A DNA stretch of 52,145 nucleotides from Methylosinus sporium (GTDB lineage: Bacteria > Pseudomonadota > Alphaproteobacteria > Rhizobiales > Beijerinckiaceae). The position numbers were made by a program, and so were the translations under genes. Positions 1 to 13,300 of this stretch are shown here, piece by piece. The stretch is taken from contig NZ_PUIV01000027.1 in assembly GCF_003113265.1 (NCBI RefSeq), positions 1 to 52,145 of the forward strand, given 5' to 3'. Under the pieces are notes generated by a model. It saw only the letters and a list, made by a program, of their open reading frames with translations. It had not been told where the DNA came from and did not search any database. Position 1 is the stretch's first letter. Each line of letters opens with the position of its first letter.

Positions 1-57
1 GGCGATGATCTGCGGTGGGAAGCGATGGCGCTTGTAGCTCGAGGTCGGTGGATTCAT
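1..57 (-). CDS. IS6-family transposase, N-terminal 19 residues only
   Basis: The reading frame begins with ATG at 57-55 and leaves the window after 19 codons. The peptide ends YKRHRFPPQIIA, which is identical over those residues to the start of the transposase at 35451-36155 and typical of the IS6 family. The family carries out DDE-type replicative transposition; none of the catalytic residues lie within the visible part. Whether the rest of the gene is intact cannot be judged from this window. Confidence 0.75.
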   Translation of the reverse strand, partial: MNPPTSSYKRHRFPPQIIA

Positions 58-109
58 GACGCCCAAAATGGCCCGCCGCGACCTATTTGCCGGTTAACGT
101 GACATCGCC
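1..109 (-). mobile_element. IS6-family element, outer end only (runs off window)
   Basis: Only the end of the element that lies upstream of the transposase is in the window. The terminal repeat at about 92-109 reads inward as GGCGATGTCACGTTAACC. It closely matches the ends of the IS6 element at 35398-36206 (GGCGATGTCAGGTTAAC), and the transposase starts 52 bases inside it in both copies. The stretch between repeat and start codon differs clearly from the second copy, so these are related but not identical elements. Positions 110-294 lie between this end and the giant gene's stop codon; I see no gene and no convincing terminator hairpin there. Confidence 0.75.
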
Positions 110-294
110 TGGGGTAGTCTTCGGGCTTTCGAATCCGTTCACTACGAAAGAGCCGCCTTTCAGGGCTTCACCGCCCGGACCTCATTGAAGCACATTGTAG
201 CGGCGCATCGGGCTCATGAGCCAATCGCGCCTTTCCGCGCCTCACCGCCACCCCGACGCGTCCTTACGCGAGCTGTACGCCCGCCCCCTCGCCG

Positions 295-1330
295 TCAGCC
301 GATCCTGAAATTGGCCGCGCTGAGATGGTCCGGCGTGACGCCGGTGATATCGATCGCGCCTCCGCCCGCCAGGGTCAGCAAAGTTCCGCCGTTTCCATCG
401 CTCTGCAGCGCGCTCATGATAGCCGATCTCGACGAATAGCCCATGCTCGGCGACAAGAGATCGATCCAGGCGCTCATATCCGCGCTCATCCCATTGATCA
501 CGACGTGATCGAGCGACGAGCCGATTTTCACTCCCAGGCCGCCGCCATGATCGTTGATCGTCGCTGTGGCGCCCCCATTGATCGTCACGACGTTGTTCCA
601 TCCGTCGAGATCGATCACGGCGCTACCACCGCCGACCGTCACCCTGTCGCCGCCGTAGCCGCCGTCTACGAGATTGACCCCCGCTCCCAGAGAGACAGTG
701 TTGTTGTATCCAGAAAGGGTAATCGTGTTGTCGCCATTGCCCGCAGTCACCGTATCCGAGCCGCTGCCCGCGACGATGGCATTGTCGCCATCGCCGACTC
801 GGATCACATTGCCGTAGCCGGACGTTTTGATATCGTTGTCTCCATCACCGAAGGTCAGGCTCTCGTTACCCGAGCCGCCCGAGAGTGTGTTGGATCCATC
901 CCCGGCGACGACGGTATTGCCGTAGCCTGCGATGGTGATCTTGTTGCTTCCGTTCCCGATTTTGAGGCGGCTGCCGCCGAGGCCGAGATCGACTGTGTCA
1001 TCGCCGTCACCGAGCGTCACTCTGTTGCCGTAACCCCCGACCGTCACCACATCCGTTCCATTGCCCAGCCTGACGGTCGCGCTTCCGGCCGATCCCGAGA
1101 CGATGTCGTCGCCATCGCCGCCGATCACGACATCATTGTAGCCGGCGAGATTGATGGTGAGATCGCCGGAGCCGGCGAAGACCGTCGCATTGCCGGAGCC
1201 GGCGTTGATCGTGCCGCTGCCGCCATTGGCATAGATCTTATTGCCATAGCCATACGCATTGATCGTCTCGGGGCCCGCGACGCCCCAGATCCTCCCGCCG
1301 CCATATGCCGGCCCGTTGATGACGGAAACC
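295..1330 (-). other. C-terminal glycine/asparagine beta-roll and type I secretion tail
   Basis: After the last Tandem-95 unit comes a repeat type not used elsewhere in the protein. Short GYGN, GSGN and GDGDN steps of about nine residues alternate with ITIAGYGNxVxxGDG patterns (residues about 10074-10300). It is poorer in Leu and richer in Asn and Val than the main RTX shaft. The final 60 residues are non-repetitive (LITLAGGGAIDITG-like, ending NFRIG). Type I substrates carry an uncleaved signal in about their last 60 residues, so this is the likely export signal. Confidence 0.65.
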
Positions 1331-4300
1331 GGATTGTCGACTGTGAGACTGACGGACGCATTCGCCGAGCCTCCCGCCCCGTCGGAGACAGTGTAGACGA
1401 AGGATGCCGGCCCGGAATAGCCGCTCGCGGCGGTGAAGACGACGCCGTCGGCCGTCAACGCGACAGAACCGTGTTGCGCATCGCCGACCGAGGCGATCGC
1501 CAGCACGTCGCCGATATCGACATCATTGTCATTCGCGAGGAGCGCCGAAAAGGCGATCGTCAAAGGCGCGTTCGCGACGGCCGCGAAGCCGGCATCGTCC
1601 TGCGCGATCGGAGCGTCGTTGAGCGGCGTCACGTTCAGCGTGAAGGTCGTCGAAGCGGCCTGCGCCCCGTCCGAGGCCGTCACGCGCAGCGGCTGCGAGC
1701 CATTGTAATTCGCCGGCGGCGCGCCGGAGAACGTCCGAGTCATAGCGTTGAACGACAGCCACGCCGGCAGCACTTCGCCATTCGCGAGAGACGCCGTGTA
1801 GATCAGCGGATCAATGTCGACGTCGAGGAAAGTTTCCGCCGGGACTTGGAAGACCCAGGGCGCATCCTCCGGCGAATCCTGGGACGCGATCGGCGACGCG
1901 ACGACCGGCGCGTCGTTGGCGGAGACGAGAGTCAGCTCGAACTCGGCCGAAGTCGCCAGCTCCCCGTCCGACGCCGTTACGCGCAGCGATTGCGAACCAT
2001 TGTAATTCTCCGGCGGCGCGCCGGAGAACGTCCGAGTCATAGCGTCGAACGACAGCCACGCCGGCAGCGAATCGCCATTCGCGAGCGACGCCGTATAGTC
2101 GAGCCGATCGTCGTCGACATCCACGAAGGTTCCAGCCGGAACCTGGAAGGTCCAAGACGCGTCCTCTGGAGAGGACAGGGATGGAATCGGCGTCGCGACG
2201 ACCGGCGCGTCATTCACCGGATCGACGATCAGCGCGAAGGCGGCCGCGACGCTCAGCGAACCGTCGCTGGCGCGGACCTCGAGCGCCAGCGAGCCGTTGA
2301 AGTCGGCCGGCGGCGTCACGGTGAAGGCGCCGTCGGCAAAGCCGATCCAAGCGGGCAGAGCGGAGCCGTCGGACAGGATCGCGGTCAGCGTCAGCGCGTC
2401 GCCGTCGATGTCGGCGAAAGTTCCGGCGGGCAGCGCGAAGACGAAGGGCGTGTCCTCGGCGCCGTGCGCGTCGGCGGGCGGGATCGCGACGACCGGAGGG
2501 TCGTTGGCCGGCGTGACCGTCAGCGTGAACACGTCGCTCACGCCGAGCTCGCCGTCGCTCGCGGTGACCCGCACCTCGATCGCGCCGTTGTGATCGGCGG
2601 GCGGCTGGCCGGCAAAGCGCCGCGCCGCCGGGTCGAACGACAGCCAGCCGGGCAGTTCCGAACCGTCCGCCAGCGTCGCGCTTAGAGCCAGCGAGGCGCT
2701 GTCGATATCGGCGAAGCTGCCGTCGGGCAACACGAAGTCCACCGCCTGCTCCTCGGGCGAGACGCGGTCGGCCAGCGCCATCGCGACATAGGGCGCGTCA
2801 TTGACCGGAGCGATCGAGACCAGCAGCTCGCGCATGTTTCCGAGCTGGCCGTCCGAAGCGGCGACCTCGAGCGTGATCGAGCCATTGAAGTCGGCCGGCG
2901 GATCGCCGCTGAGCGTCCGCGTCTGGCGGTCGAACGAGAGCCAGCCGGGAAGCGCCGCCCCGCCCTGCCCGCGCACCTCGACCACCAGCGCGTCGCCGTC
3001 GACGTCACTGGCGAAGCCGGCGGGCAGCGTCGCGCTGAACGGATGATCCTCGACCCCCTCGAGAACGGGAATCGCGGCGATCGCCGGCGCGTCATTGACC
3101 GGATCGACCGTCACGGTCACGCGCGCGACGCCGGTGAGGCCGGTCGAATCCTCGATCTCGTAGTCGAACCACGCCTCGCCGTTGAAGTTGGCGTCGGGGG
3201 TGATCTGAAGCTGGCCCCAGCCGAGGTCGGCCACCGTCACGCCCGAGGCGTCGACGATCTGGCTCATCACAAAGGCCTGGTGGTCGGCGTCGCTGTCGTT
3301 GTCGAGCAGCTGGCTGGCAAAGATCACCAGCGGGCTGTCCTCGACGGTCGCCAGCGTGTCGTCCACCGCCGCCGGCGCGTCGGCCACGGGCAGCACGTCG
3401 ATGGCGACCGTGGTCGAGACCGGGAAGCCCTGCTCATTCTGTATCCAATAGCGCAGCTCGATCCGCCCGTAGTAGTCGGGCGCGGGCGTGACGCGGTATT
3501 TGCCGTTGTCGAGCAGTTCGGCGCCGTCGAGCCGCACGAAGGCGAGCGTCGTGCCTTCGGGCGCGACGTCATTGGCCATCAGCTGGGCCGGATCGATGTC
3601 GATATGGCTGTCTTCCAGCGCTTCCAGGCCGAAGTCCGAAACCGGCGTGGGCAGCGGCGCGTCGGGCGCCACCAGAATCGTCGCATAGCCCACGCTGCTC
3701 GCGCCTTTGGCGTCGGTGACGCGGTAGTGGAAGCCCGCGTCGCCGATATAGCCGGCGTCGGGCGTGAACACCGCGGCGTCACCCGATTGCGCCACGGTCC
3801 CCTGGTCGCCGTCGAATACCTCGACGATCGAGAAGACGTCGCCTTCCACGTCGCGGTCGTTGGAGAGGAGCGCGGCGAAATCGATGGTGACGGATTCGTC
3901 CTGCAGCGTGCGAAACACGCCTTCGGGATCATTGGCCGCGCCTGCGCCATCGGGGTTGGCGATCGGCGCGTCATTGACCGGGGCGATGTCGAAAGTGATC
4001 GCGCCGACGTCGGTCCTGCGTCCGTCGCCGATCGTATAGCCGAAGGCGACCGGGCCGTTGACGTTCTCGTCGGGCACGAATTGCCAGCGGCCGCCGGTGA
4101 GCTCGACGATCCGCCCGCCGGTCGCGCCGCGCGAGATCGACTGGAAGGTGATCGCGTCGCCGTCCGGGTCGCTGTCGTTGGCGAGCAAATCCGCCTTGGA
4201 GAATTCGAACGGCGTGTCTTCCACAGTGGCGAAGACGTCCGCCGCGGCGATCGGCGCCTGGTTGGTCGAGACCACATCGACCGTCACCAGGCCGGCGCTC

Positions 4301-7300
4301 GACCCGTCGGCGTCGTCGGTCACGACATATTCGAACGAAGCCTTGCCGCTGAAATTGTGGTCGGGCATGAAGACGATCGTCTCGCCGTCGTAGCTGACCG
4401 CGCCGTGGGTGGGATTGGCGACGTCGAGGAAGCGGATCGGGTCGCCGTCGACGTCATGGTCGTTGGCGAGCAGCGCCGCCGGATCGATCGAGAGCGGCAT
4501 GTCCTCGATCGCGGTGACGGTGTCCTCGACCGCGACCGGCGGATCGTCGACCGAGGCGACGTGCAGCACGCCGGCGCCGGTCGAGGGACCCTCGCGGTCG
4601 TCGGTGACGGTGTAGGCGAAGCTGTCTGCGCCGGAGAACGCGTCGGCCGGGGTGTAGACCGCGAAGGCGCCCTCGTTGCCGTCGACGTCGCGGTGGAGCG
4701 TGGCGGTCTGCGCGTCGGCGCCCAGCGTGCGGGTCACGACAATGTCGAGCCCGCCCTTGAAATCGAGCGGCGCGTCGCCGGCGATGGCGCCGGTCGCCGG
4801 GTCGACCGCCAGCCATTCGGGCAGGTCGCCGCCATCGGCCAGCCTCGCGCTCCAGACCGCGCCGTCGGCCTGCGCGATGCCGGCCGGAGGATCGATCGCC
4901 AGATGCGCCAGCTCGAGCGCCAGCACGCCATTGGCCGGCTGGCCGACGCCGATCAGCCGCAGCGGATCTCCGTCGCGGTCGAAATCATTGGCGAGCAGGT
5001 CGATGACCGCGAAGCGCGTGGTCTCGCCTTCGCGCGCGGCGATATCGTCGGTCGCCGCGTCGGGCCGCTCGCGCGTGGGCTTCACGTCGTAGAAGATCAG
5101 CGCGGGCTTGCTCGACGCCCCGCCCTTTTCATCGTTGGCGTCGTAGGAGATGACGATCGCGCCGTTGAAGTCGGCGGGCGCGTCGACGTCGATCCGTTCG
5201 GAGGCGGTCGAGACCGAAAGGCCGTTGGCCGAGGTCACGCGGAAGGTGTCGTCGACCACCGCCTCGGCGATCACCGACATCGCCGGCAGGCCGCCGCCCG
5301 CGGAAATGTCCATGCGAACGGGTATCGCGCCGACCCAAGAGGGCGGCGGCGCGCCTTCGAAGGACAGAGTCCGGGCGTCGAACGTCAGCCACGCGGGCAG
5401 CGGCGCGCCGCTCTCGCGGCTCGCCACGATCGGACCGGCCCCGTCGAGATCGAGCGCGAACAGGCCTTGCGCGGCGAAATAGGGATCGCCCGCCAGCGCG
5501 CGGTTGATCGCGGCGAGCTGCGCGGCGAGGTCGCCGAGCGGATCGATCACGAATTCGAGCGTGAAGCCTTTGTCGCTCGAGGCATGGACGCCTTGCGGCA
5601 GGTCGCGCTCCGCGGGGGTGAACGTCACATCGAGCCGCGCGAGCTGCGCATCGGCGTCGGGCTCGAAACCCGACAGGCTCAGCCGCCGGGCGGCGGCGTC
5701 GAAGTTCAGCCAGTCGGGCAGCGGGCGCTGGCCGATCAGCGAGGCGGAGACAGCGCCGTTCTCGAGGTCGAACAGCGCCAGCTTGCTGTGGTAGGCCACG
5801 CCTCCGGCCAGTTGCGCCGGATCGAGCGACACCGTGTCGCTCCACGCCAGCGCCGCGCCGCCCTGCGGATCGGGACGGGTGAAGCCGATCGTGACGTCGA
5901 ACGGATCGGAGGCGCCGTCGGGCGCGACTCCGGTGAAGGTCAGCGCCTGCGCGTCGAAGACCAGCCATGCGGGCAGCGCGGCGCCGTCGGCCAGCGTCGC
6001 GGTGACGGTCGTCTGCGCGTCGAGGTCGTTCGCGCCGAACGCGAAGTCGACCGCGAAGTCGGAGCGGATCTCGAAACCGTCCAGCACCGCGCCCGAAACG
6101 TCGAGGCCGTTGGAAAGCTCGTCGGCGGTGAGCTCGAAGCGGGTGTTGAACACGCGTCCGTCGGCCGGATCGGTCAGCCAGACGTCGACCGCGACCTTGT
6201 CCTGCGCGGCGGGCAAGCTGCCCGTGAAGCGCATGGTCGCGGGATCGAAGGCGATCGAATCCGCCAGCGCGCCGCCGTCGGCCATGCGCGCGGCGACCGT
6301 GTAGTCGGCCGAAAGATAGCGGTGATCGACCACGCCCAGCACAGAGCTGCGCTTGAAGAAGATCACGTCGCCGTCGCGATCGATGTCGTTGCCGAAGGCC
6401 TCGGCCGGGATCACGTAGAGCGGGCCGTCCTCCAGCCCGCTGACCAGATCGTTGCGCAAGATCGGGCCGTCGTTGCGCGGCAGGATGGTGATGAACACAT
6501 GCGCCGTGGAGGCGCCGCCGCGCCCGTCGCTGATCGTGTAGTCGAAGCCAGCCGAGCCGTTGAAGTCGGGGCGCGGACGGAACTCGATCATGCCGTCGTC
6601 GCGCAGCATCGCCTTGCCATTGTCGGCGAAGCGCGAAATGCTCTCGATGGTCAGCGTGTCGCCGTTCTCGTCGGCGTCATTGGCGAGAAGCTGCGCCGGA
6701 TCGATGACCAGCGCCTGGTCCTCGAGCGTGCGCAGGCCATAGTCGTTGTAGGCCTTGGGCGGATCGTTGAGCGGACGGACCTTGTACTCGTAGCTCAGCA
6801 TCGCGCCGGCGCCGCGCGCGTCGATCACGTCATATTCGATGCTGGCGTCGCCCAGCGCCCATGGCGTGAACAGGATCGCGCCGGCGTCGGGATCGAAGGT
6901 GACCTCGCCATTGGCCGCCGGATTGCCGTCCGCGCCCGGATGCAGGCCGACGAAGGTGAAGCTGTCGCCCTCGATGTCGTAGGTGTTGGCGAGCAGATCC
7001 GCGACGGTCAGCGTCGCGGTGGTCTCCAGCCGCACCGAATGCACGGTGTCCCTGGCGCGCGGGGCGTCGTTGACAGGGCTGATGTAGATCTCGACCGTCG
7101 CGGTCGAGGTCGCGCCGCTGTCGTCGGCCAGCGTATAGGCGAAGCCCGCCGCGCCGAAATAGTCGGGACGCATGGCGAAGTCGATGTAATCGCTCGAGAT
7201 GCTCGCGGTGACATTGGTCGCCGCATATTGGTGGTCGGCATTCCAATAAGAATCGATCGCTTGGCCGGCGTCGTTCTCGAGCGGCGCGATCGAGACGATG

Positions 7301-10300
7301 TGCAGGCCTTCGTATTCGCCGTCGACATCGAAGTCGTTGGCCAGCAGGTTCTCGATGCGCACATGCAGGACGGTGTCCTCCACCGCATAGACCAGCGGAT
7401 CGTCCACGGCGGTCGGCGCGTCGTTGACCGGCGAGATGTCGACCTCGACCCGCGCCGAGGATTCGCGCCCGAACTGGTCGCGCACGGTGTAATAGAAATA
7501 GCCGTCGCCGTTGAAGTCCTGGGCGCCGAGGAACTCGATCATCCCATCGTCGCGCAGGCGCACGGCGCCGTTGGTCGGGCGGTCCACGCCGACCAGCAGC
7601 AGGTCGAGCGCGCCGATCTCGGCGTCATTGACGATGAGGTCGGCCGGATCGATCGCGATCGGCTCGTCCTCCACCGCGAAGCGCGCGATGTCGTCCGCCG
7701 CGTTGAAGCGGCCCAGCCGCTGGAGCTGGTCCAGACGCCCGCGGTCCCAGATGGCGCCGTCGGCGAACGCCACCTGCTCGATGCCGGTTTCGGCGCCGAG
7801 GAAGTGGTTGGTGACGCGCAAGGCATCGATGAGGAAGCCGTCTTGCCGCTCGAGCTCGAGCACCAGATCGTCGCCGTCGCGCAGCACCGACACGTCCTTG
7901 GGCGCGATCTCAGCGCCGAGCACGATGCGGTCGGCGTCCGCCGCATCGCCTTGCTCGACGATCGTGTCGTGGCCGTCGTCAAAGGTGAACAGATAGTCGT
8001 CGGACCCGCCGCCGCCCAAGATCGTGTCGTCGCCGCGCAGGCCCTGGAATGTGTCCGCGCCCGCGCCGCCGGCGAGTCGGTCGGCCCATAGCGAGCCGAT
8101 CAGCTTCTCGATCGCGATCAGCGCGTCGCCCGCCGCTTCGCCGGCGCTGCCGGCGCCCGCGCCGAGATCGACCGCCACGCCCTCGTCGGCGCGCGAATAG
8201 TCGGCGGCGTCGAAACCGCCGCGCCCGTCGATCACATCGGCGCCGCGCCCGCCGCGAATACGGTTGTCGCCATCGTCGCCGCGGATCGTGTCGTCATGAT
8301 ACGAGCCCTGGACGATCTCGATTCCCGAGAAGATGTCGCCCGCCGCGTCGCCGCCGCCGGCGCCGCCGTCGACCATGTCGACCATCACGCCCTCGGCCGA
8401 GAGCGTGTAGTCGGCGATGTCGACGCCCGCCCCGCCCTCGAGCCGATCCGCCCCGCGACCGCCGATCAGCGTGTCGTCGCCCGCGCCGCCCAGCAGCGCG
8501 TCGTCGCCGCGCCCGCCCGACAGCACATTGGCGCCGTCGTCGCCTTCGAGCATATCGGCCGCGTCGGCGCCGGTGAGATTTTCGATGCCGATGAGCACGT
8601 CGCCCTCGGCGTCGCCGCCCGAGGCGGCCCCCGCCGCCAGCGAGATCGAAACGCCCGCCGCGCCGAACGAGTAGTCGGCGGTGTCGACGCCCGCGCCGCC
8701 GTCGATCACATCGGCCCCGGCGCCGCCGGTCAGCGTGTCGGCGCCGTCGCCGCCGAGCAGCGTGTCGGCGCCGTCGCGCCCCTCCAATATGTCGTCGCCG
8801 CCCAGTCCCTCCAGCCGGTTGTCGCCCGCGTCGCCGCCCAGCTGGTCGGCGAAAGCCGAGCCGATCAGCGCCTCGACGCCGAGGAAAGTGTCGCCCTGCG
8901 CCCAGCCGCCCTGGCCGATGCGCGATTCGAGGTCGGCGCGCAGGCCGACGTCCGAACCGACGAAGCTCACAGTGTCATAGCCCGCGCCGCCGCCGATGCG
9001 GTCCGCGCCGTCACCGCCGTCGATCCGGTCGTCGTCGGCGCCGGCGTCGATCCAGTCGTCGCCATCGCCCGCCTCGATCACGTCGCCGCCGGCGTCTCCG
9101 AGAACATAGTCGTCGCCCGCGAGCGCCTGGATGGCGTCCGCGCCCGGCGTGCCGGCGAGGTAGTCGGGCCGCGCGGTGCCGCGCAGCTGCCCGGCGTAGA
9201 AATCGGCCACGCTGCCCATCGCGAAAGCGGTGTCGGTCGCGCCCTGCGCGTCGGCGATGCTGTATTCGACCGCGACATTGCCATTGAAGCCTTCGGGGAA
9301 ACGCACGACGATGAATTGCTCACCCGCCCAGCCGACGACTTCCGCCTCGCCCACCGGCGCGCGCTCGCCCTGCGCCAGAGCATCGGCCGACCACACGCCG
9401 ACCACGCCGACGAAGCTCGGCCGCGCGCGATCGGGATCGTCGAGCATGTCGTCGATCACGCCGTCGCCGTCGTGATCGGCCTCCTCGATGTCGTAGTCGT
9501 TGGACAGCAGATCGCCGGCGCGCAGCACCAGCGGCGCATCGAGCGGGGTGACGAAGCCGAAGTCGTCCTGCGCGGTCGGATCGTCGTTCGAGGGGACGAT
9601 GACAATGTCGACATAGCCGTCGGCGACGCCATCGGCGTTGTCGGTCACGCGGTAGACGACGCCAGAGGCGACGGTCGCGTCGCGGTCGGGCGTGTAGAGC
9701 AGGTTGCCGTCGGCGTCGTATTCGACCGTGCCGTTGATCTTCTGAACGGCGTCGATGCCATAGAGCAGCGCATCGAGAAGACCCGCATGGCGCCAGCCGA
9801 CGAACTCGATCGTGTCGAGGTCGATGTCGGCGTCGTTCGCCAGCAGCGTGGAGATCGGGATGACCGTGGGGATGTCTTCGTTGACATAGATGACGTCGCG
9901 CCGCGCCTCGGGCGGGCCGTCGCCCACATTGTCGAAGTAGAGATCGACCACCGCGCCGTCGACCAGGCCCTCATTATCGGCGACGAGGTAGCTGAATGTC
10001 GCTTCGCCCCAATAGTTCGGGTCGGGCGTGAACAGGATGGAGCCGTGGTCGGTCAGCTCGATCGCGCCGTGCACCGCGTTGCCGGCGCTTTCGAACCGAA
10101 CCGCGAAGCCCTCGGGATCGTCGTCGTTCTTCAGCAGCTCGATCAGCGGGATCTCGATCGGCGTGTCTTCCTGCCCGCGGAGGAATTCCAGCCCCAGCTG
10201 GCCGTAGCTGTCGTCGCGCGCCACCGGGCGGTCGTTGACCGGCTGATAGGCGATCGTCGCGCGCGCCCAGGCCGCGCCGCCATGACCGTCGTCGACCTGA

Positions 10301-13300
10301 TAGTCGAACCCTGCGTCGCCGTTGAAATTCGCGTTGGGGGTGAACAGAACGGTCGCATTGTCGAGCAGCTCGGCGCGGCCGCCGTGGGCGTTGGCCACGG
10401 CGGTGACCGTCATCGCCTCGCCATCGTGCTCGATGTCATTGGCCATCAGCCGCTCGGCCGAGATGACGATCGGATTGTCCTCGAGGATCGGATCGCCCGA
10501 CTGGGTGGTGGCGAAGCGGTCGTCATGCGGCTCGGGCGGATCGTTCACCGGGGTGACGGTGAAGCTGACGCGCCCGGTCGAGGTCGCCCCGCTGGGATCG
10601 GCGGCGACATAGTCGAACCACGCGGCGCCCCAGTAATAGGCGGCCGGCTGGACGTGGATCAGCCCGTCGGCGCCGATCGACACGGAAACATCGGCGTTGG
10701 ACTGCACTGAATGGACGGCCAGAACGTCGCCGTCGATGTCGCTGTCATTGGCGAGCAGCACGCGCGGATCGAGCGTGAAGACGGCGCCTTCGGGAACCGC
10801 CGGCGCGCTGTCGTCGCGCGCCGCCGGCGCATCATTGACCGGGGTGACCGTGATGGCGACCTTGGCCTCGGCCCGCCCGCCCTCGGGCGTGTTGGCGACA
10901 TAGGTGAACTCGGCGGCGCCGTTGAAATTGGCGGTGGGGGTGAACGAGATGTTGCCGTCGCTCGAGAGCGAGACCGCGCCGTTCGTGGCGCCGTAGACTT
11001 GGCCGACCACCATGCGGTCGCCGTCGAGGTCGTTGGACAGCAGACGCTCGACCCGGATGACCAGCGAATCGTCCTCGGCGACGGAAAAGCCGTCGTCGGG
11101 CAGCGCGGTCGCGACCGGGCGCACGCGCAGGTCGATCGCGGCGTTGTCGAAGCCGTTGCGCCCGTCCGCCACGGTGTAGCTGATCGAGGCGGAGCCGTGA
11201 TGACCGCCGATCGCGGTGTAGTGGACATTGCCCTCGGCGTCGATCGTGGCGACGCCGGCGCTGCCGGCGTCGACCGCCACGATGCGCAAGGCGTCGCCAT
11301 CGGCGTCGAAGTCGTTGCCCAGGATCTCGGTCGCCGCGATCACCAGCTCGACGCCGGTGGTGACCGAGTAGAACCCGTCGTCCGCGGCTTCGGGGGCGCG
11401 GTTGTCGAGCAGCTGGCGCAGCGTGTCCTTGGTCCAGGCGACGCCGTCGGCGAAGGTGATCGTTTCCACGCCCTTGGCGTCGGTCGCCAGCGCATCGACG
11501 ATCGTCAGGCTGTCCGCGTCGTCGCCGGTGAAGCGGATGACCACGGCGTCGCTGCCGCGATAGAGCCGCTCGACGCTGGCGTCGGTCGCGGCGAAATCGA
11601 GAATCTGGACCGTGTCGGCGCCCGAGGCGCCGTTGTCGGAAACAGTATCGTGGCTCGACCCCCGGCCGAACGCATAGGCGTCGCCGCCCCCCGCGCCCGC
11701 CATCAGATCGTCGCCGGGCCGCGCCGCGAAGCTGTCCGCCCCGTCGAAGCCGTAGGCGTTGTCGTCGCCGTCGCCGTAGACGTCCGACAGCGCGCGGGCG
11801 CGCATCGCGTCGCGATTCCAGGAGGCGCCGTCGGCGAAGCTCACGGTAAGGCTGTTGCCGCCCGAGCCATTGGCCGCAGCCAGCGCATCGACCAGCACCA
11901 GCCGGTCGCCCACGCCGGCGAATGTGATCACCAGATCGTTGCTGTCGGGCCCTCCGCGCACGGCGGAAAGCACGTCGGCGACGGTGTAGTCGGTCAGGCG
12001 GACCGTGTCGGCGCCGGAGCCGAAGGCGTCGATCCGATCATCGCCGTCGCCGCGCGCATAAAGGTAGGTGTCCGAGCCCGCGCCGCCGGCGATAAGGTCG
12101 TTGCCCTTCCCGCCGACCAGCGTGTCGTCGCCGCCCGTGCCGATGATCGTGTCGTCGCCGTCGGTCGCGAGGCTGGAGACGATCGCGAGCGCCAAATCGG
12201 CGACGTGGTACGTCGCGCCGTCGTCGAGCGCGATGGTCTCGACGCCCGCCGAATTGGCGCCCAGCGCATTGGCGATGAGGATCTGGTCGTCGCTGCCGGC
12301 AAAGCGGATCGCCACGTCGCTGCTGTCGCTGCCGAGGCGATGGAAGCTGATCTCGCTCGCGGAATAGCCGCTGATCTCGAGCCGGTCGGCGACGGAGCTC
12401 GAGCCGTCGCGGATGACGTCGCCGCCGTCGCCGCGCGCGAAGCGGTAGGTGTCGTCGCCGCCGAGGCCCGCAAGGACGTCGTCGCCGAGTCCGCCGGCGA
12501 GGACATTGGCGCCCGCATCGCCCGACAGCACGTCGTCGCCGAAGGTGGCGGCGCGCGCGATGAGGTCGTCGGTGGTCCACACAGCGCCGTCGGCGAAGCG
12601 GATTTCCTCAACCTTGCCCGCGCCGAAGGCGTCCTCGATGGTGATGCGCGCGCCGGTGGCGCGCACGACCAGCGCGAAATCCGCGCCGTCGCGGCTCTGC
12701 TCGACCGCCACATCGCCGGGCGCGATGTCAGCGGCGAAGACGATGGCGTCGGCGCCGCCCGCGTCGGCGATGCGGTCGCGCCCGCCGTCGCGCTGGAAGG
12801 CGTAGGCGTCGTCGCCCGCGCCGCCTTCGAGCCGGTCGCCGCCGAGACCGCCGTCGATGCTGTCCGCCCCGTCGCCGCCCAGGATCAGATCGTCGCCGGC
12901 CCCGCCGGCCAGGACATTGTCGAGCGCGTCGCCGCGGATCACATCGGCTCCGTCGCCCGGCGCGCGCGCCAGCGCGATCAGCGTGTCCTCGCTCCACACC
13001 GCGCCGTCGGCGAATTCGACGCGCGAGACGCCCATGCCGGGCCGCGCCGGGGCGCCGAGGTCGATGCGGTCGCCGGCGCCGATGATCTCGAGCACGAGAT
13101 TCGCCGTGCCGCGCACCGCGCGCACGTCGTCCGCGGCGACGCCGTCGGCGAAGCGCAGCGTGTTGGCGCCCTGCGTGTCGAGGATCGTATCCTGCCCGTC
13201 GCCGCGCGCGAAGAGATAGGTGTCGTCCCCCGCGCCTCCCAGCAGGCGGTCGTCGCCGGTTCCGCCCGCGATCATGTCCGCGCCGGCGCCGCCGGTCAGC

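Noticed and set aside
110-294. Rho-independent terminator for the toxin operon
   Set aside because: I looked for a GC stem followed by a T run in the direction of transcription and found none. Termination may be Rho-dependent or lie in the IS.
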